Shown here: piece by piece, positions 1 to 11,305 of the stretch | How the letters are laid out: every line of letters starts with the position of its first letter | Numbering within the stretch: position 1 is the stretch's first letter | Assembly (NCBI RefSeq): GCF_005937985.2 | Contig: NZ_CP042172.1 | Coordinates: 682,001 to 746,000 of the forward strand | Length of the DNA stretch: 64,000 bases | Direction of reading: 5' to 3' | Source of the DNA: Arthrobacter sp. KBS0702 | GTDB taxonomy: Bacteria; Actinomycetota; Actinomycetes; Actinomycetales; Micrococcaceae | Notes under the pieces: generated by a model | What the model saw: only the letters and a program-made list of their open reading frames with translations | What the model was told of the DNA's origin: nothing | Database searches by the model: none | Made by a program: the position numbers and the translations under genes

Positions 1-769
1 CCATCAGCAGGCCGACGCCGAGGGCAGCCAGCGGTTCCGGCGCCGGGCCGTGGGTCGCCAGGATCTTAATGGCGTAGACCGCCGGGACCATGGCCAGCAG
101 GGACAGCGCGATACTGGGCGCGTCCACGGGGCCTGGGTTTGGGTCGCGCGATTCCGGAATCAGGGCGGGGCCCAGGACCAGCAGCGGCAGGATGATGGGC
201 ACCGCGACGAGCAGGACAGCACCCCACCAGAGGTGTTCCACCAGCCAGCCGCCCAGGATCGGTCCCAGCGCGGCGCCACCGGAGAAGCCGGCAGCCCAGA
301 TCGCCACCGCGAGCCGGCGCCGGTTGGGTTCCGGGAAGATGTTCCTGATCAGCGACAGCGTGGATGGCATCAGCATGGCGCCGAAGAAGCCGAGCCCGGC
401 CCGGCCGGCGATCAGCCACGCCGCACCGGGGGCGAAGGCCGTCACCGCGGAGACTGCTGCGAAGCCAGCACTGCCGACAAACAGCAGCCGGCGCCGGCCG
501 ATCCTGTCGCCCAGGCTGCCCATCCCCACGAGCAGGCCGGCCAGGACCAGCGGGTACGCATCGACAATCCAGAGCAGTTCCACGCCGGTGGCATCCAGGC
601 TGCGGGCAATCGCCGGCAGCGCGAAGGTCAGGGCCGTGTTGTCCACGGCCACCAGCAGCACCGGGAACATCAGCAGGGACAACGCCAGCCAGTCGTGCCA
701 GGGTGCGCGTGGCGCCGGCGTGGAGGCCGCCGCCGGGCGGGCGTGTGCGGACAGGGGTGCGGTGTTCAT
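1..769 (-). CDS. MFS drug:H+ antiporter, DHA2-like (partial, runs off window start)
   Basis: About 256 residues from the N-terminus are visible, and the 3' part lies outside the window. The start is the ATG whose complement is at 767-769 (reads MNTAPLSAHA). The protein has a short polar N-terminus, then hydrophobic helices separated by short loops. The MFS motif A variant GSLGDRIGRRR follows helix 2, and an acidic residue lies in helix 1 (VAVDNTAL), as in the 14-helix QacA/SmvA-type exporters. The family exports cationic drugs and dyes in exchange for protons in the cytoplasmic membrane; the substrate cannot be told from sequence. It is transcribed divergently from a TetR-family gene with a perfect palindrome between them, the usual layout of a self-regulated efflux pair. 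Confidence 0.88.
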   Translation of the reverse strand, partial: MNTAPLSAHARPAAASTPAPRAPWHDWLALSLLMFPVLLVAVDNTALTFALPAIARSLDATGVELLWIVDAYPLVLAGLLVGMGSLGDRIGRRRLLFVGSAGFAAVSAVTAFAPGAAWLIAGRAGLGFFGAMLMPSTLSLIRNIFPEPNRRRLAVAIWAAGFSGGAALGPILGGWLVEHLWWGAVLLVAVPIILPLLVLGPALIPESRDPNPGPVDAPSIALSLLAMVPAVYAIKILATHGPAPEPLAALGVGLLM

Positions 770-774
770 GGAGC

Positions 775-804
775 TTAACTATACCGTCTGGCCGGTATAG
801 TTAA
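775..804. promoter_or_regulatory. Probable TetR operator: 12-bp perfect inverted repeat
   Basis: TTAACTATACCG and CGGTATAGTTAA form perfect 12-bp arms around a 6-bp centre (TCTGGC). The site lies between the exporter start (769) and the regulator start (838). Its position and symmetry fit a TetR dimer site that represses both genes; binding is inferred. Confidence 0.8.
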
Positions 805-837
805 GAAATGCACTTCCTGACAGGCATGATGTAACCC

Positions 838-1377
838 ATGGCCAGAAAACCCGTCGCCCGCGAAGCCGTCCTCGACGCCTTCGAATCCCTGCTCATCGCC
901 GAGGGGGAACGCGCCGCGACGCTGGATGCGGTGGCCCGGCTGGCAGGCGTCTCCAAGGGCGGCCTGCTGTACCACTTCCCGAACAAGGAGGCCATGGTCT
1001 CGGTGCTGCTGGAGCGCCTGGACCGGCTCCTCGCGGCGGACCTCGACGCCATGGCGGCCGCTCCCGAAGGCGCCGCGGCCTACTTCATCAAGTCCTCGGT
1101 GTGGGCCGACACACCGCTGGACCGGGTGTTCGTGGCCGCCACCCGGCTGGCCGAAGTCGCGCACGCCGAGACCCTGCGCCGGATGGCCGGCGTCCAGGCC
1201 AGCTGGCTGGCGCTGCTGGCGGCCGACGTCGGCCCCGCGATGGCGAAGGCCGTGCTGTACATGGGGGACGGGCTGTACTTCAACGCCATGCTGGCGCGGA
1301 GCCCCGGTGAGGCGCCACTGACGGAAGCCAGCGACGTCGAGAGGCTGCTGGCCGCCGTCGAGCGGCTGCGCGCCTGA
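838..1377 (+). CDS. TetR-family transcriptional regulator
   Basis: 179 residues, a normal TetR length. The N-terminal helix-turn-helix spans about residues 8-52 and contains the family pattern ATLDAVARLAGVSKGGLLYHF followed by NKEAMV. The C-terminal two thirds is a helical ligand-binding and dimerisation domain of no recognised subclass. The ATG at 838 gives the expected short basic N-terminus (MARKPVAREAV). It is divergent from the MFS exporter, and the 775-804 palindrome lies just upstream, so it most likely represses the exporter and itself until a ligand binds. The ligand is unknown. Confidence 0.9.
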   Translation: MARKPVAREAVLDAFESLLIAEGERAATLDAVARLAGVSKGGLLYHFPNKEAMVSVLLERLDRLLAADLDAMAAAPEGAAAYFIKSSVWADTPLDRVFVAATRLAEVAHAETLRRMAGVQASWLALLAADVGPAMAKAVLYMGDGLYFNAMLARSPGEAPLTEASDVERLLAAVERLRA

Positions 1378-1445
1378 GCGAGCGTCCCAACTGGGGTCTG
1401 CGGCGGCGCCCGGAGCGTAACCTGAACCGCGCCGGGTGCCGGAGT

Positions 1446-1474
1446 TTGCGGACGCGTCTCCGGCATAGGACAAT
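1446..1474 (+). promoter_or_regulatory. Candidate promoter of the glycine-cleavage leader
   Basis: TTGCGG (1446-1451) and GACAAT (1469-1474) are separated by 17 bp. This puts transcription start near 1481, upstream of the glycine riboswitch. Assigned by motif only. Confidence 0.4.
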
Positions 1475-1480
1475 GGAAGT

Positions 1481-1496
1481 TGTGACTGCGGTCACG
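1481..1496. promoter_or_regulatory. CRP/GlxR-like site
   Basis: TGTGACTGCGGTCACG matches the TGTGA-N6-TCACA consensus of cAMP-receptor-type regulators at 9 of 10 defined positions. It sits at or just after the predicted transcription start of the gcv leader, a position that would suit repression. The symmetric core GTGAC/GTCAC could also be a small hairpin. Confidence 0.4.
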
Positions 1497-1520
1497 AGCA
1501 ACTGAATATGCCTTTGATCT

Positions 1521-1728
1521 GCGGCGGGAGAGTTCTGCAAGTAGGTACAAGCAGGCGCCGTAGGAGCAAACCCTCCCCAGGAATCTCTCAGGCCCATGTA
1601 CCGCCGCGGCAAGGCAACTCTGGAAAGCAGCAAGCGCGTCTCGTGACGCGCCGTGCTCACCGACGGTGCAAGCGGAGCCCTGCGAAAGCGGCTGCGCGGA
1701 AACTCTCAGGTCCAATACAGAGCGGGGA
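1521..1728 (+). ncRNA. Tandem glycine riboswitch
   Basis: Two aptamers lie in series. The first has the conserved GGGAGAG near 1526, GCCGTAGGAGCAA at 1557-1569 and AATCTCTCAGGC around 1582-1593. The second has CCGACGGTGCAAGC near 1660-1673 and GGAAACTCTCAGG at 1698-1710. This two-aptamer layout directly before gcvP is the classic glycine-sensing leader. In known cases glycine binding raises expression of the cleavage system. No separate terminator hairpin is obvious before the gcvP start, so control may be translational or by leader folding. Boundaries are approximate. Confidence 0.93.
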
Positions 1729-1781
1729 GGAACCCGAATCAATGTGGCGTACCCTGCGCCGCCTTAGTTATGGAGTTCCTT

Positions 1782-4643
<2,862 letters not shown>

Positions 4644-4652
4644 GGATTGTTG

Positions 4653-5801
4653 ATGACTGAGAACTACACGGCCCTGTACGAAGAGCACAAGAAACTCGGC
4701 GCCTCCTTCACGGACTTTGGTGGCTGGCAGATGCCGCTCAAGTACAGCTCCGAACTCGCCGAACACCACGCCGTCCGCAACTCCGCGGGCCTGTTCGACC
4801 TCTCCCATATGGGCGAAGTCTGGGTCACCGGCCCGGACGCTGCCGCCTTCCTGGACTACGCCCTCGTGGGCAAGATCTCCGCCATGGCGGTCGGCAAGGC
4901 CAAGTACTCGCTGATCTGCAACGAAGACGGCGGCATCATCGACGACCTCATCACCTACCGGCGCGGTGACGAGAAGTTCCTGGTGGTTCCCAACGCGGGC
5001 AACGCCAAGGTCGTGGCCGAGGCCCTGGCGGAGCGCGCCGGTTCTGCCCAAGAAGGCGGATTTGACGTCACCGTCGAGGATGCCTCCGCGGCAACCTCGC
5101 TGATTGCCGTCCAGGGTCCCAAGGCGGAGGCCATCCTGCTCCGTCTGGTCCCCGCGGCGCAGCACGAGCTTGTCACCGGGCTGAAGTACTACGCCGCTGT
5201 CGACGTCCCGTTCATGTTCGGCGGCGGCAGCCAGGAACTCCTGCTGGCCCGCACCGGCTACACCGGTGAGGACGGCTTCGAAATCTTCGTCGCCAACGAC
5301 GACGCCGCCGCCCTCTGGCAGGCGCTCATCGCCATCGCCGAGGAGGGCGAACTGACCCCGGCCGGCCTCGCTTCCCGCGACTCGCTCCGGCTTGAGGCCG
5401 GCATGCCGCTCTACGGCAACGAACTCTCCCTCGAAGGCGACCCGTTCGCCGCCGGGCTCGGCCCCGTCGTCGCGCTCTCCAAGGAGGGCGACTTCGTCGG
5501 CAAGGCAGCCCTGGCCGCCAAGAAGGAAGCCGGCGCCGGATCCACCACGGGCCGCAAGCTCGTCGGACTCAAAGGCCTCGGACGCCGGGCCGGCCGCGGC
5601 CACTACCCGGTCCTGAAGGACGGCACCACGGTCGGCGAAGTCACCTCCGGCCAGCCCAGCCCGACCCTCGGCTACCCGGTCGCGATGGCCTACGTCGACG
5701 TCGAGTTCACCGAACCCGGCACCGCCCTGGAAATCGACCTGCGCGGCAAGAGCGAGCCTTTCGAAGTTGTCGCACTGCCTTTCTACAAGCGCCAAAAGTA
5801 G
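4653..5801 (+). CDS. gcvT: Aminomethyltransferase (glycine cleavage T protein)
   Basis: 382 residues. It transfers the one-carbon unit from the aminomethyl-lipoyl H protein to tetrahydrofolate and releases ammonia. The N-terminal folate-binding fold carries FTDFGGWQMPL near residue 20 and LFDLSHMGE near 50. YTGEDGFEI (about residue 207) and the GLGARDSLRLEAG-like segment near 245 are typical of the family. ATG 4653 (MTENYTALY) has AAGGA six nt upstream; two TTG codons just before it are less likely starts. It follows gcvP closely and shares its riboswitch-controlled transcript. Confidence 0.96.
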   Translation: MTENYTALYEEHKKLGASFTDFGGWQMPLKYSSELAEHHAVRNSAGLFDLSHMGEVWVTGPDAAAFLDYALVGKISAMAVGKAKYSLICNEDGGIIDDLITYRRGDEKFLVVPNAGNAKVVAEALAERAGSAQEGGFDVTVEDASAATSLIAVQGPKAEAILLRLVPAAQHELVTGLKYYAAVDVPFMFGGGSQELLLARTGYTGEDGFEIFVANDDAAALWQALIAIAEEGELTPAGLASRDSLRLEAGMPLYGNELSLEGDPFAAGLGPVVALSKEGDFVGKAALAAKKEAGAGSTTGRKLVGLKGLGRRAGRGHYPVLKDGTTVGEVTSGQPSPTLGYPVAMAYVDVEFTEPGTALEIDLRGKSEPFEVVALPFYKRQK

Positions 5802-5860
5802 CCGGCTGTCCCGGGGCCGTGGCTGGCTCCGGGACCGGCCGTCTGTTCCCGGCTCCGGGA

Positions 5861-5937
5861 CCGGCAGGCCCCGGTTTTCACGCGTGCTCGCTCGTCCCTC
5901 GCTTAGACGCACGCTTTCGAAAACCGCGGCCGGCCGG
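5861..5937. repeat. Long hairpin A around a 36-bp conserved core
   Basis: The outer arms 5861-5879 and 5919-5937 pair at 17 of 19 positions. They enclose a core (5881-5916) that is the reverse complement of the core of hairpin B (6139-6174), with one difference in 36. The core ends GCGTGC/GCACGC can pair as an inner stem. It lies after gcvT and lacks a U-tract, so a simple intrinsic terminator is not evident. It may be a REP-like palindromic repeat or a structured RNA. Confidence 0.75.
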
Positions 5938-5993
5938 CCCCTCGTGGACATCTCACCTTTGAGGACAAGCCGCCACACCAAGACCAACAGGAG

Positions 5994-6021
5994 CCAGCGC
6001 CTTCGAAAGCCAAAGGTGCTG
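5994..6021. repeat. Small hairpin between gcvT and gcvH
   Basis: CCAGCGCCTT and AAGGTGCTGG pair over 10 bp with one G-U pair around a short loop. The rest of the 5802-6253 gap, apart from hairpins A and B, shows no credible gene. Confidence 0.4.
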
Positions 6022-6118
6022 GGGAACGTACCGCCTCCCGCGGCTCGGCCCTAGAAGAATTCGAACGGCCATGTTTCTTTCCGGGGAACTGTTGGCCCCG
6101 AAAACTGAACTGAATAGC

Positions 6119-6194
6119 GGCGGGTGAGGGGATTCCGGAAGCGTGCGTCTAAGCGAGGAACGAGCGAGCACGCGGAGGAATCGCCTCACCCGCC
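6119..6194. repeat. Long hairpin B around the same 36-bp core, inverted
   Basis: The outer arms 6119-6136 and 6177-6194 pair at 17 of 18 positions. Their sequence is unrelated to the arms of hairpin A. The core 6139-6174 is shared with hairpin A in opposite orientation (35 of 36 identical). The element sits about 60 bp before gcvH, so it would be in the leader of a gcvH-glyA transcript. Confidence 0.75.
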
Positions 6195-6253
6195 ACCCAA
6201 CCCAGCCACAATTAACGTGACCCACGACTTTTTCAAACGTAAAGGAAAAACAC

Positions 6254-6649
6254 ATGGCAAAAGTTGCCCCTGAACTGCAGTACTCCGACGAGCACGAGTG
6301 GGTTGCGCGGGACTCCGGCAACGCCGGATCAAACATTGTGTCCATCGGCATCTCCGCGGTCGCCACAGATGCCCTCGGCGACATCGTCTACGTTGACCTG
6401 CCCGAGGTCGGCTCCGCGGTGACCGCGGGGGAGACCTGCGGCGAGGTCGAGTCGACCAAGTCGGTCTCGGACCTGTACGCCCCGGTCACGGGCGAGGTCA
6501 CCGAAGTCAACGCCGCCGTCGTCGACGACCCCGCACTGATCAACAGCGACCCCTACGGCGCCGGCTGGCTCTTCAAGGTGGCCGCCGAGTCCGACGGCCC
6601 GCTGCTCTCCGCACAGGACTACGCCTCCAAGAACGGCGGCGAACTGTGA
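6254..6649 (+). CDS. gcvH: Glycine cleavage system H protein (lipoyl carrier)
   Basis: 131 residues, the standard length. It carries the aminomethyl intermediate on a lipoyl arm between the P, T and L proteins. The lipoylation site is K69 in [15 protein letters not shown]. The N-terminal YSDEHEWV and the C-terminal [10 protein letters not shown] segments are family hallmarks. ATG 6254 follows AAAGGAA by about 8 nt. The stop overlaps the GTG of glyA by 4 nt, so the two are translationally coupled. It is separated from gcvPT by a 450-bp gap with two long hairpins, so it may also be transcribed independently. Confidence 0.96.
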   Translation: MAKVAPELQYSDEHEWVARDSGNAGSNIVSIGISAVATDALGDIVYVDLPEVGSAVTAGETCGEVESTKSVSDLYAPVTGEVTEVNAAVVDDPALINSDPYGAGWLFKVAAESDGPLLSAQDYASKNGGEL

Positions 6650-7974
6650 GCGGGGCAGCGACGGGGACCGAAACGGTGTTCGAGCAGGTCGTGTCCCCGT
6701 CCCTGGACGCGGAGCTATCCGCCCTGGATCCGGAGATCGCCGCAAAGATCGACGCCGAGCTGGGCCGCCAGCGCGACGGCCTGGAAATGATCGCCTCGGA
6801 AAACCACACCGCCAAGGCCGTCATGCAGGCGCAGGGTTCGGTGCTGACCAACAAGTATGCCGAGGGCTACCCGGGCAAGCGCTACTACGGCGGTTGTGAG
6901 CACGTGGACGTCATTGAACAGCTCGCGATCGACCGGGTCAAGGCCCTCTTCGGCGCCGAGTACGCCAACGTCCAGCCGCACTCCGGTGCCCAGGCCAACG
7001 CCTCCGTGATGCACGCCCTGATCCGTCCGGGCGACACCATCATGGGCCTGAACCTGGCGCACGGCGGCCACCTCACGCACGGCATGAAGATCAACTTCTC
7101 CGGCCGTCTGTACAACGTGATCCCGTACCAGGTCCGGGAGGATGACCACCGGATCGATATGGCCGAGGTGGAGCGCCTGGCCCAGGAGCACAAGCCGGCC
7201 CTGATCGTCGCCGGCTGGTCCGCCTACGCGCGCCAGCTCGATTTCGCGGAGTTCCGTCGGATCGCCGATTCGGTGGGCGCCTACCTGATGGTGGACATGG
7301 CCCACTTCGCCGGGCTCGTCGCGGCCGGACTGCACCCGTCGCCGGTGCCGCACGCCCACGTCACCACCTCCACCACGCACAAGACCCTCGCCGGTCCGCG
7401 CGGCGGCATCATCCTCTCGAACGACGCCGACATCGCCAAGAAGATCAACTCGGCTGTGTTCCCGGGCCAGCAGGGCGGCCCGCTCGAGCACGTCATCGCG
7501 GGCAAGGCCGTGGCCTTCAAGATTGCCGCGTCACCGGAGTTCAAGGAACGCCAGGAACGTGTGCTGGCCGGTGCCCGGATCCTCGCCGAGCGCCTGGTCC
7601 AGCCGGACGTCACCGCGAAGGGGATCAACGTGATCTCCGGCGGCACCGACGTGCACCTGGTCCTGGTGGACCTGCGCAACTGCGAGCTCAACGGGCAGGA
7701 AGCCGAGGACCGCCTCGCGGAAATCGACATCACCGTGAACCGCAACGCCGTCCCGTTCGACCCGCGCCCGCCGATGGTCACCTCGGGCCTGCGGATCGGC
7801 ACCCCGGCGCTGGCCACCCGCGGCTTCGGCGAGACCGCCTTCACCGAGGTGGCGGATATCATCGCTGAGGCGCTGATCGCCGACGCCGGCGCGGACCTGT
7901 CCGGTCTGCGCTCACGGGTCGAGGCCCTCGCCGCCGCCCATCCGCTCTACCCCTCGGTTGATAACCTCGCCTAG
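6646..7974 (+). CDS. glyA: Serine hydroxymethyltransferase
   Basis: 442 residues. It interconverts glycine plus 5,10-methylene-THF with serine plus THF using PLP. The PLP lysine is K246 in [39 protein letters not shown] and [12 protein letters not shown] are all present. The GTG at 6646 overlaps the gcvH stop (GTGA). The N-terminus has about 20 more residues before the conserved core than E. coli GlyA. In this operon it consumes the methylene-THF made by the cleavage system to turn a second glycine into serine, which sdaA downstream can deaminate. Confidence 0.95.
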   Translation: MSGAATGTETVFEQVVSPSLDAELSALDPEIAAKIDAELGRQRDGLEMIASENHTAKAVMQAQGSVLTNKYAEGYPGKRYYGGCEHVDVIEQLAIDRVKALFGAEYANVQPHSGAQANASVMHALIRPGDTIMGLNLAHGGHLTHGMKINFSGRLYNVIPYQVREDDHRIDMAEVERLAQEHKPALIVAGWSAYARQLDFAEFRRIADSVGAYLMVDMAHFAGLVAAGLHPSPVPHAHVTTSTTHKTLAGPRGGIILSNDADIAKKINSAVFPGQQGGPLEHVIAGKAVAFKIAASPEFKERQERVLAGARILAERLVQPDVTAKGINVISGGTDVHLVLVDLRNCELNGQEAEDRLAEIDITVNRNAVPFDPRPPMVTSGLRIGTPALATRGFGETAFTEVADIIAEALIADAGADLSGLRSRVEALAAAHPLYPSVDNLA

Positions 7975-7995
7975 GCGACGTATGACTGAAGAGGA

Positions 7996-8042
7996 CACGA
8001 CGCCGGGCGGGCCGCGGCCACCAGCCGCCGCCCGGCGTCGTG
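7996..8042 (+). terminator. Strong hairpin after glyA, probable terminator
   Basis: CACGACGCCGGGCGG (7996-8010) and its exact complement (8028-8042) form a 15-bp GC-rich stem with a 17-nt loop. There is no U-tract, common for terminators in high-GC actinobacteria. sdaA begins 93 bp further on and may have its own promoter. Confidence 0.6.
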
Positions 8043-8134
8043 CATCCGGCGGGACGGCCGCTTACCGGCGGCCACACCGCCTTCCGGCAAAAACCCCCTG
8101 CCGGGCCACAGCAAGACCTAGTTAGGAACCGACA

Positions 8135-9547
8135 ATGGCTGTTGGAGTCTTTGATCTCTTTTCCATCGGATTAGGGCCATCAAGCTCGCACACCGTCGGC
8201 CCCATGCGGGCCGCCGCCGTCTTCGCCGAGGAACTCAAGGCCTCGGGCGATCTGGACCGCGTGGCGTCGCTGCGCGTGGACCTCTACGGGTCCCTCGCCG
8301 CCACCGGCCACGGGCACGGGACCATGACGGCCATCCTGCTCGGCCTCGAGGGCTACCACCCTGAACTGATCCTCCCCGCGGAGGTGGAGGAGCGGCTGGC
8401 CGCCATCGCCGACAGCGGGAAACTGCAGCTGGCCGGCGCCGTCACCCTGCCCTACGGCGTCAAGGACATGGTGCTGCGGCCGCTCACCATCCTGCCTCGG
8501 CACACGAACGGCATGACGTTCACCGTTGCCGACGCCGACGGCGACACCCTGCACAGCGCCACCTTCTTCTCCGTCGGCGGCGGCTTCATCGTCCGCGAGG
8601 GCGAGGAAGACGCCGCGCTGAAGGAACTCGACGAATCCAAGAAAGAGTTACCGCTGCCGTTCCGCACCGCCGCGGAACTGCTGGGCCGCTGCCAGTCCAA
8701 GGGGCTTTCGATCGGCGAGATCATGTTCGTCAACGAACGGGCGTCCCGCACCGAGGAGGAGATCCGCGAAGGCCTCCTGCACATCTACTCGGTGATGGCC
8801 GAGTGCGTGGCCACCTCCCTGAAGCGCGAGGGGCTGCTGCCCGGCGGGCTCAAGGTCCGCCGTCGTGCACCCGACTGGCACGAACGCCTGCTCAAGGAAA
8901 ACGCCGACCAGGACCCCGACTACCGCGACCCGAAGTACTGGCAGGAGTGGGTCAACCTGATTGCGCTCGCCGTCAACGAGGAGAACGCCTCCGGCGGGCG
9001 TGTCGTCACCGCCCCCACCAACGGCGCGGCCGGCATCATCCCCGCGGTGCTCTACTACGCCCTGCACTTCGCCCCCGGGATGGACAAGGCCACCCAGGCC
9101 GACCGCGACGACGTCGTGGTCAAGTTCCTGCTGACCGCCGGTGCGATCGGGGTGCTGTACAAGGAACAGGCCTCGATCTCCGGCGCCGAGGTTGGCTGCC
9201 AGGGTGAGGTGGGCTCGGCGTCGTCGATGGCTGCCGCCGGGCTGGCCGAAGTCATGGGCGGCACGCCGCAGCAGGTCGAGAACGCCGCGGAAATCGCGAT
9301 GGAACACAACCTCGGCCTGACCTGCGACCCTATCGGCGGGCTGGTGCAGATCCCCTGCATCGAACGCAACGCGATCGCCGCGGCGAAGGCCATCAACGCG
9401 GCCAAGATGGCCCTGTGGGGAGACGGCACGCACCGCGTCTCGCTCGACGAGGTCATCGTGACCATGCGCGAAACCGGCAAGGACATGAGCTCCAAATACA
9501 AGGAGACCGCCATGGGCGGACTCGCCGTCAACGTGGTGGAGTGCTGA
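8135..9547 (+). CDS. sdaA: L-serine ammonia-lyase, single-chain iron-sulfur type
   Basis: 470 residues. It converts L-serine to pyruvate and ammonia with a [4Fe-4S] cluster. The N-terminal domain begins with the conserved [21 protein letters not shown]. The catalytic domain carries three cysteines at C355 ([10 protein letters not shown]), C397 ([10 protein letters not shown]) and C408 (IPCIER). Their spacing is nearly that of the cluster ligands of E. coli SdaA. ATG 8135 has TTAGGAA about 8 nt upstream. Together with gcv and glyA it completes a glycine to serine to pyruvate route. Confidence 0.95.
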   Translation: MAVGVFDLFSIGLGPSSSHTVGPMRAAAVFAEELKASGDLDRVASLRVDLYGSLAATGHGHGTMTAILLGLEGYHPELILPAEVEERLAAIADSGKLQLAGAVTLPYGVKDMVLRPLTILPRHTNGMTFTVADADGDTLHSATFFSVGGGFIVREGEEDAALKELDESKKELPLPFRTAAELLGRCQSKGLSIGEIMFVNERASRTEEEIREGLLHIYSVMAECVATSLKREGLLPGGLKVRRRAPDWHERLLKENADQDPDYRDPKYWQEWVNLIALAVNEENASGGRVVTAPTNGAAGIIPAVLYYALHFAPGMDKATQADRDDVVVKFLLTAGAIGVLYKEQASISGAEVGCQGEVGSASSMAAAGLAEVMGGTPQQVENAAEIAMEHNLGLTCDPIGGLVQIPCIERNAIAAAKAINAAKMALWGDGTHRVSLDEVIVTMRETGKDMSSKYKETAMGGLAVNVVEC

Positions 9548-9550
9548 GGC

Positions 9551-10063
9551 TCAGTTGTTCAGCGCCGCCCACAGGTTCAGGGACGAGGCGAACACGATCC
9601 AGCTCAGGTAGGGGAGCATCAGCAGCCCCGCGGCACGGCTGATCGGTCCGAATCTCAACACGGTGACGGCCACGGCGACCGCCAGCCCCACGATGATCAC
9701 CAAGCCGATCCACAGCGCCGGTGTGCCGAGGGACGGGTACAAGGCGAAGAAGGCCGGCGTCCACAGCAGATTCAGCACCAGCTGGGCGCCGTAGACGGTG
9801 AGGGCGGCCCTTTTCCCGGGGGACCGACTGCGCCACACCAGCCAGGCGGCTACGGCCATCGCGATGTAGAGCAGTGTCCAGACCGGCCCGAAAAGCCAGT
9901 TCGGCGGGGACCACGGCGCCTTGTCCGCGGCGGCGTACCAGCCGTCGACGTTGGCTGCGGAGGCCAGCCCGCCGAGTGCCGCAACCAGTGCCGAAGCGCC
10001 CAGCAGCGCGAGCAGGACCAGCACCTGCGCAACGGGGCCCCGGGGATCCGGCCGTTCATGCAT
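9551..10063 (-). CDS. TspO/MBR-family tryptophan-rich membrane protein
   Basis: 170 residues and five predicted helices, as in TspO. Tryptophan-rich loops such as KAPWSPPNWLFGPVWTLLY (about 53-71) and the later NLLWTPAFF are typical of the family. Bacterial TspO proteins bind porphyrins and influence tetrapyrrole or stress responses; the function here is not defined. The chosen ATG (complement at 10061-10063, reads MHERPDPRG) follows a GGGGG tract. The frame stays open upstream, but that segment lacks the hydrophobic character and is likely untranslated. It converges on sdaA with 3 bp between the stops. Confidence 0.85.
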   Translation of the reverse strand: MHERPDPRGPVAQVLVLLALLGASALVAALGGLASAANVDGWYAAADKAPWSPPNWLFGPVWTLLYIAMAVAAWLVWRSRSPGKRAALTVYGAQLVLNLLWTPAFFALYPSLGTPALWIGLVIIVGLAVAVAVTVLRFGPISRAAGLLMLPYLSWIVFASSLNLWAALNN

Positions 10064-10183
10064 ACCCCCAGAGTATTCCCGGTTCCGGCGGCTGGCACAG
10101 GGCCGCGGGACCCGGACCGCCCCGGCCCCCGATAGACTTGGGACTGCATGCCAGCCATGCCGCCGATGCTCGTACCGCAATGA

Positions 10184-11272
10184 TTGGATGCCGCCCCCTT
10201 GCGTGAATTCACTGCCCGTTTTGCCTCAGCCGAAGAGATCGCCAACTGGGATGCCCACGTCACGGCGAACCCCAATGGCGGCAATCTCCTGCAATCGGAG
10301 GCCTTCGCCGAGGTCAAGCAGCACTTTGGCTGGAAGCCCCTGCACCTCGTCTATGAAACCGCTGACTACACGAGCTACAACCTCATCCTGGAGAAGTCCT
10401 TCCCGCTGCTCGGCAAGCTCTGGTACCTGATCAAGGGCCCGGACGTGGCGTCCGTCGAGGACGTCCCCGGGATCGCCGCGGCCAACGCCGAGTTTGTGAA
10501 ACGCGCCCGGCTGGGAGTCTTCGCGATCAAAATCGAACCGGACATCGTCCTCTCCGAGGAGGCCCGGCGCGTCATCGAAGGTGCCGGCCTGGTCAAGACC
10601 CACAACCTGCAGCCCAACGACTCAACAGCACTGCTGGACATCTCCCCGGAGGAGAACCAGCTGCTGCGCAACCTGCACTCGCGCGGCCGCAACGCCGTCC
10701 GCCGCGCCATCCGGGAGGGCGTGGAGGTCCACAACGTGGACCCCACCGAAGAGAACTTCCGGGCCATGTACGCGCTGATGACCAACACGGTGGAAGCCAA
10801 GTCCCAGGTCCGGGTCCGCGAATACGAGTACTACCGCCAGTTCTGGACCAACTTCATCAAGCGCGACCAGGGACGGCTGTTGTTCGTCTATGAGGACGGC
10901 GTGCCCTCGGTGGGCGCATTCGTCATCAACTACGGCCGCAAGGGCACGTACAAGGATGGCGGCTCGCTGCAGAAGCGGAACCAGTACGGCGACTCCCACC
11001 TGGTGCAGTGGACGGCCATCAACCAGTTCAAGGAACTCGGCTGCACCGAATACGATTTCTGCGGCACGCCCCCCAGCGACCAGCTCAAGGACACGTCCAA
11101 CCCGTTCCACGGTTTGGGCCTGTTCAAGACCAGCTTCAGCAAAACCGTCACGGACTTCGTCGGCTGCTACGACCAGGTCCTGAGCCCGCTGAAGTACAAG
11201 GCCTGGATGGCCGCCGGGGAGCGCGTCGCCCGGCAGCTGTACACGCGGCGCACGGGCCAGCAGTTCTACTAA
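10184..11272 (+). CDS. FemX/FemAB-family aminoacyltransferase (peptidoglycan bridge)
   Basis: 362 residues. FemABX enzymes add amino acids from aminoacyl-tRNA to the lipid-II stem peptide in the cytoplasm. GNLLQSEAFAEVKQHFGWKP near residue 32, the central LRNLHSRGRNAVRRAIREGV, and FCGTPPSDQLKDTSNPFHGLGLFKTSF near the C-terminus match the two-domain GNAT-like fold. No ATG is available at the right place. TTG 10184 or TTG 10199 (reads MREFTARF) are the options, and 10199 has a weak GGA upstream. A TAGACT -10-like box is at 10133-10138. Which amino acid is added is unknown. Confidence 0.88.
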   Translation: MDAAPLREFTARFASAEEIANWDAHVTANPNGGNLLQSEAFAEVKQHFGWKPLHLVYETADYTSYNLILEKSFPLLGKLWYLIKGPDVASVEDVPGIAAANAEFVKRARLGVFAIKIEPDIVLSEEARRVIEGAGLVKTHNLQPNDSTALLDISPEENQLLRNLHSRGRNAVRRAIREGVEVHNVDPTEENFRAMYALMTNTVEAKSQVRVREYEYYRQFWTNFIKRDQGRLLFVYEDGVPSVGAFVINYGRKGTYKDGGSLQKRNQYGDSHLVQWTAINQFKELGCTEYDFCGTPPSDQLKDTSNPFHGLGLFKTSFSKTVTDFVGCYDQVLSPLKYKAWMAAGERVARQLYTRRTGQQFY

Positions 11273-11305
11273 ACCGGACGCCACGGACCAGTTGAGGACG
11301 CCGGA

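Noticed and set aside
1653..1781. Longer N-terminus for gcvP starting inside the leader
   Set aside because: It would translate through the second glycine aptamer and add residues absent from the family. GTG 1782 has a well-placed GGAG.
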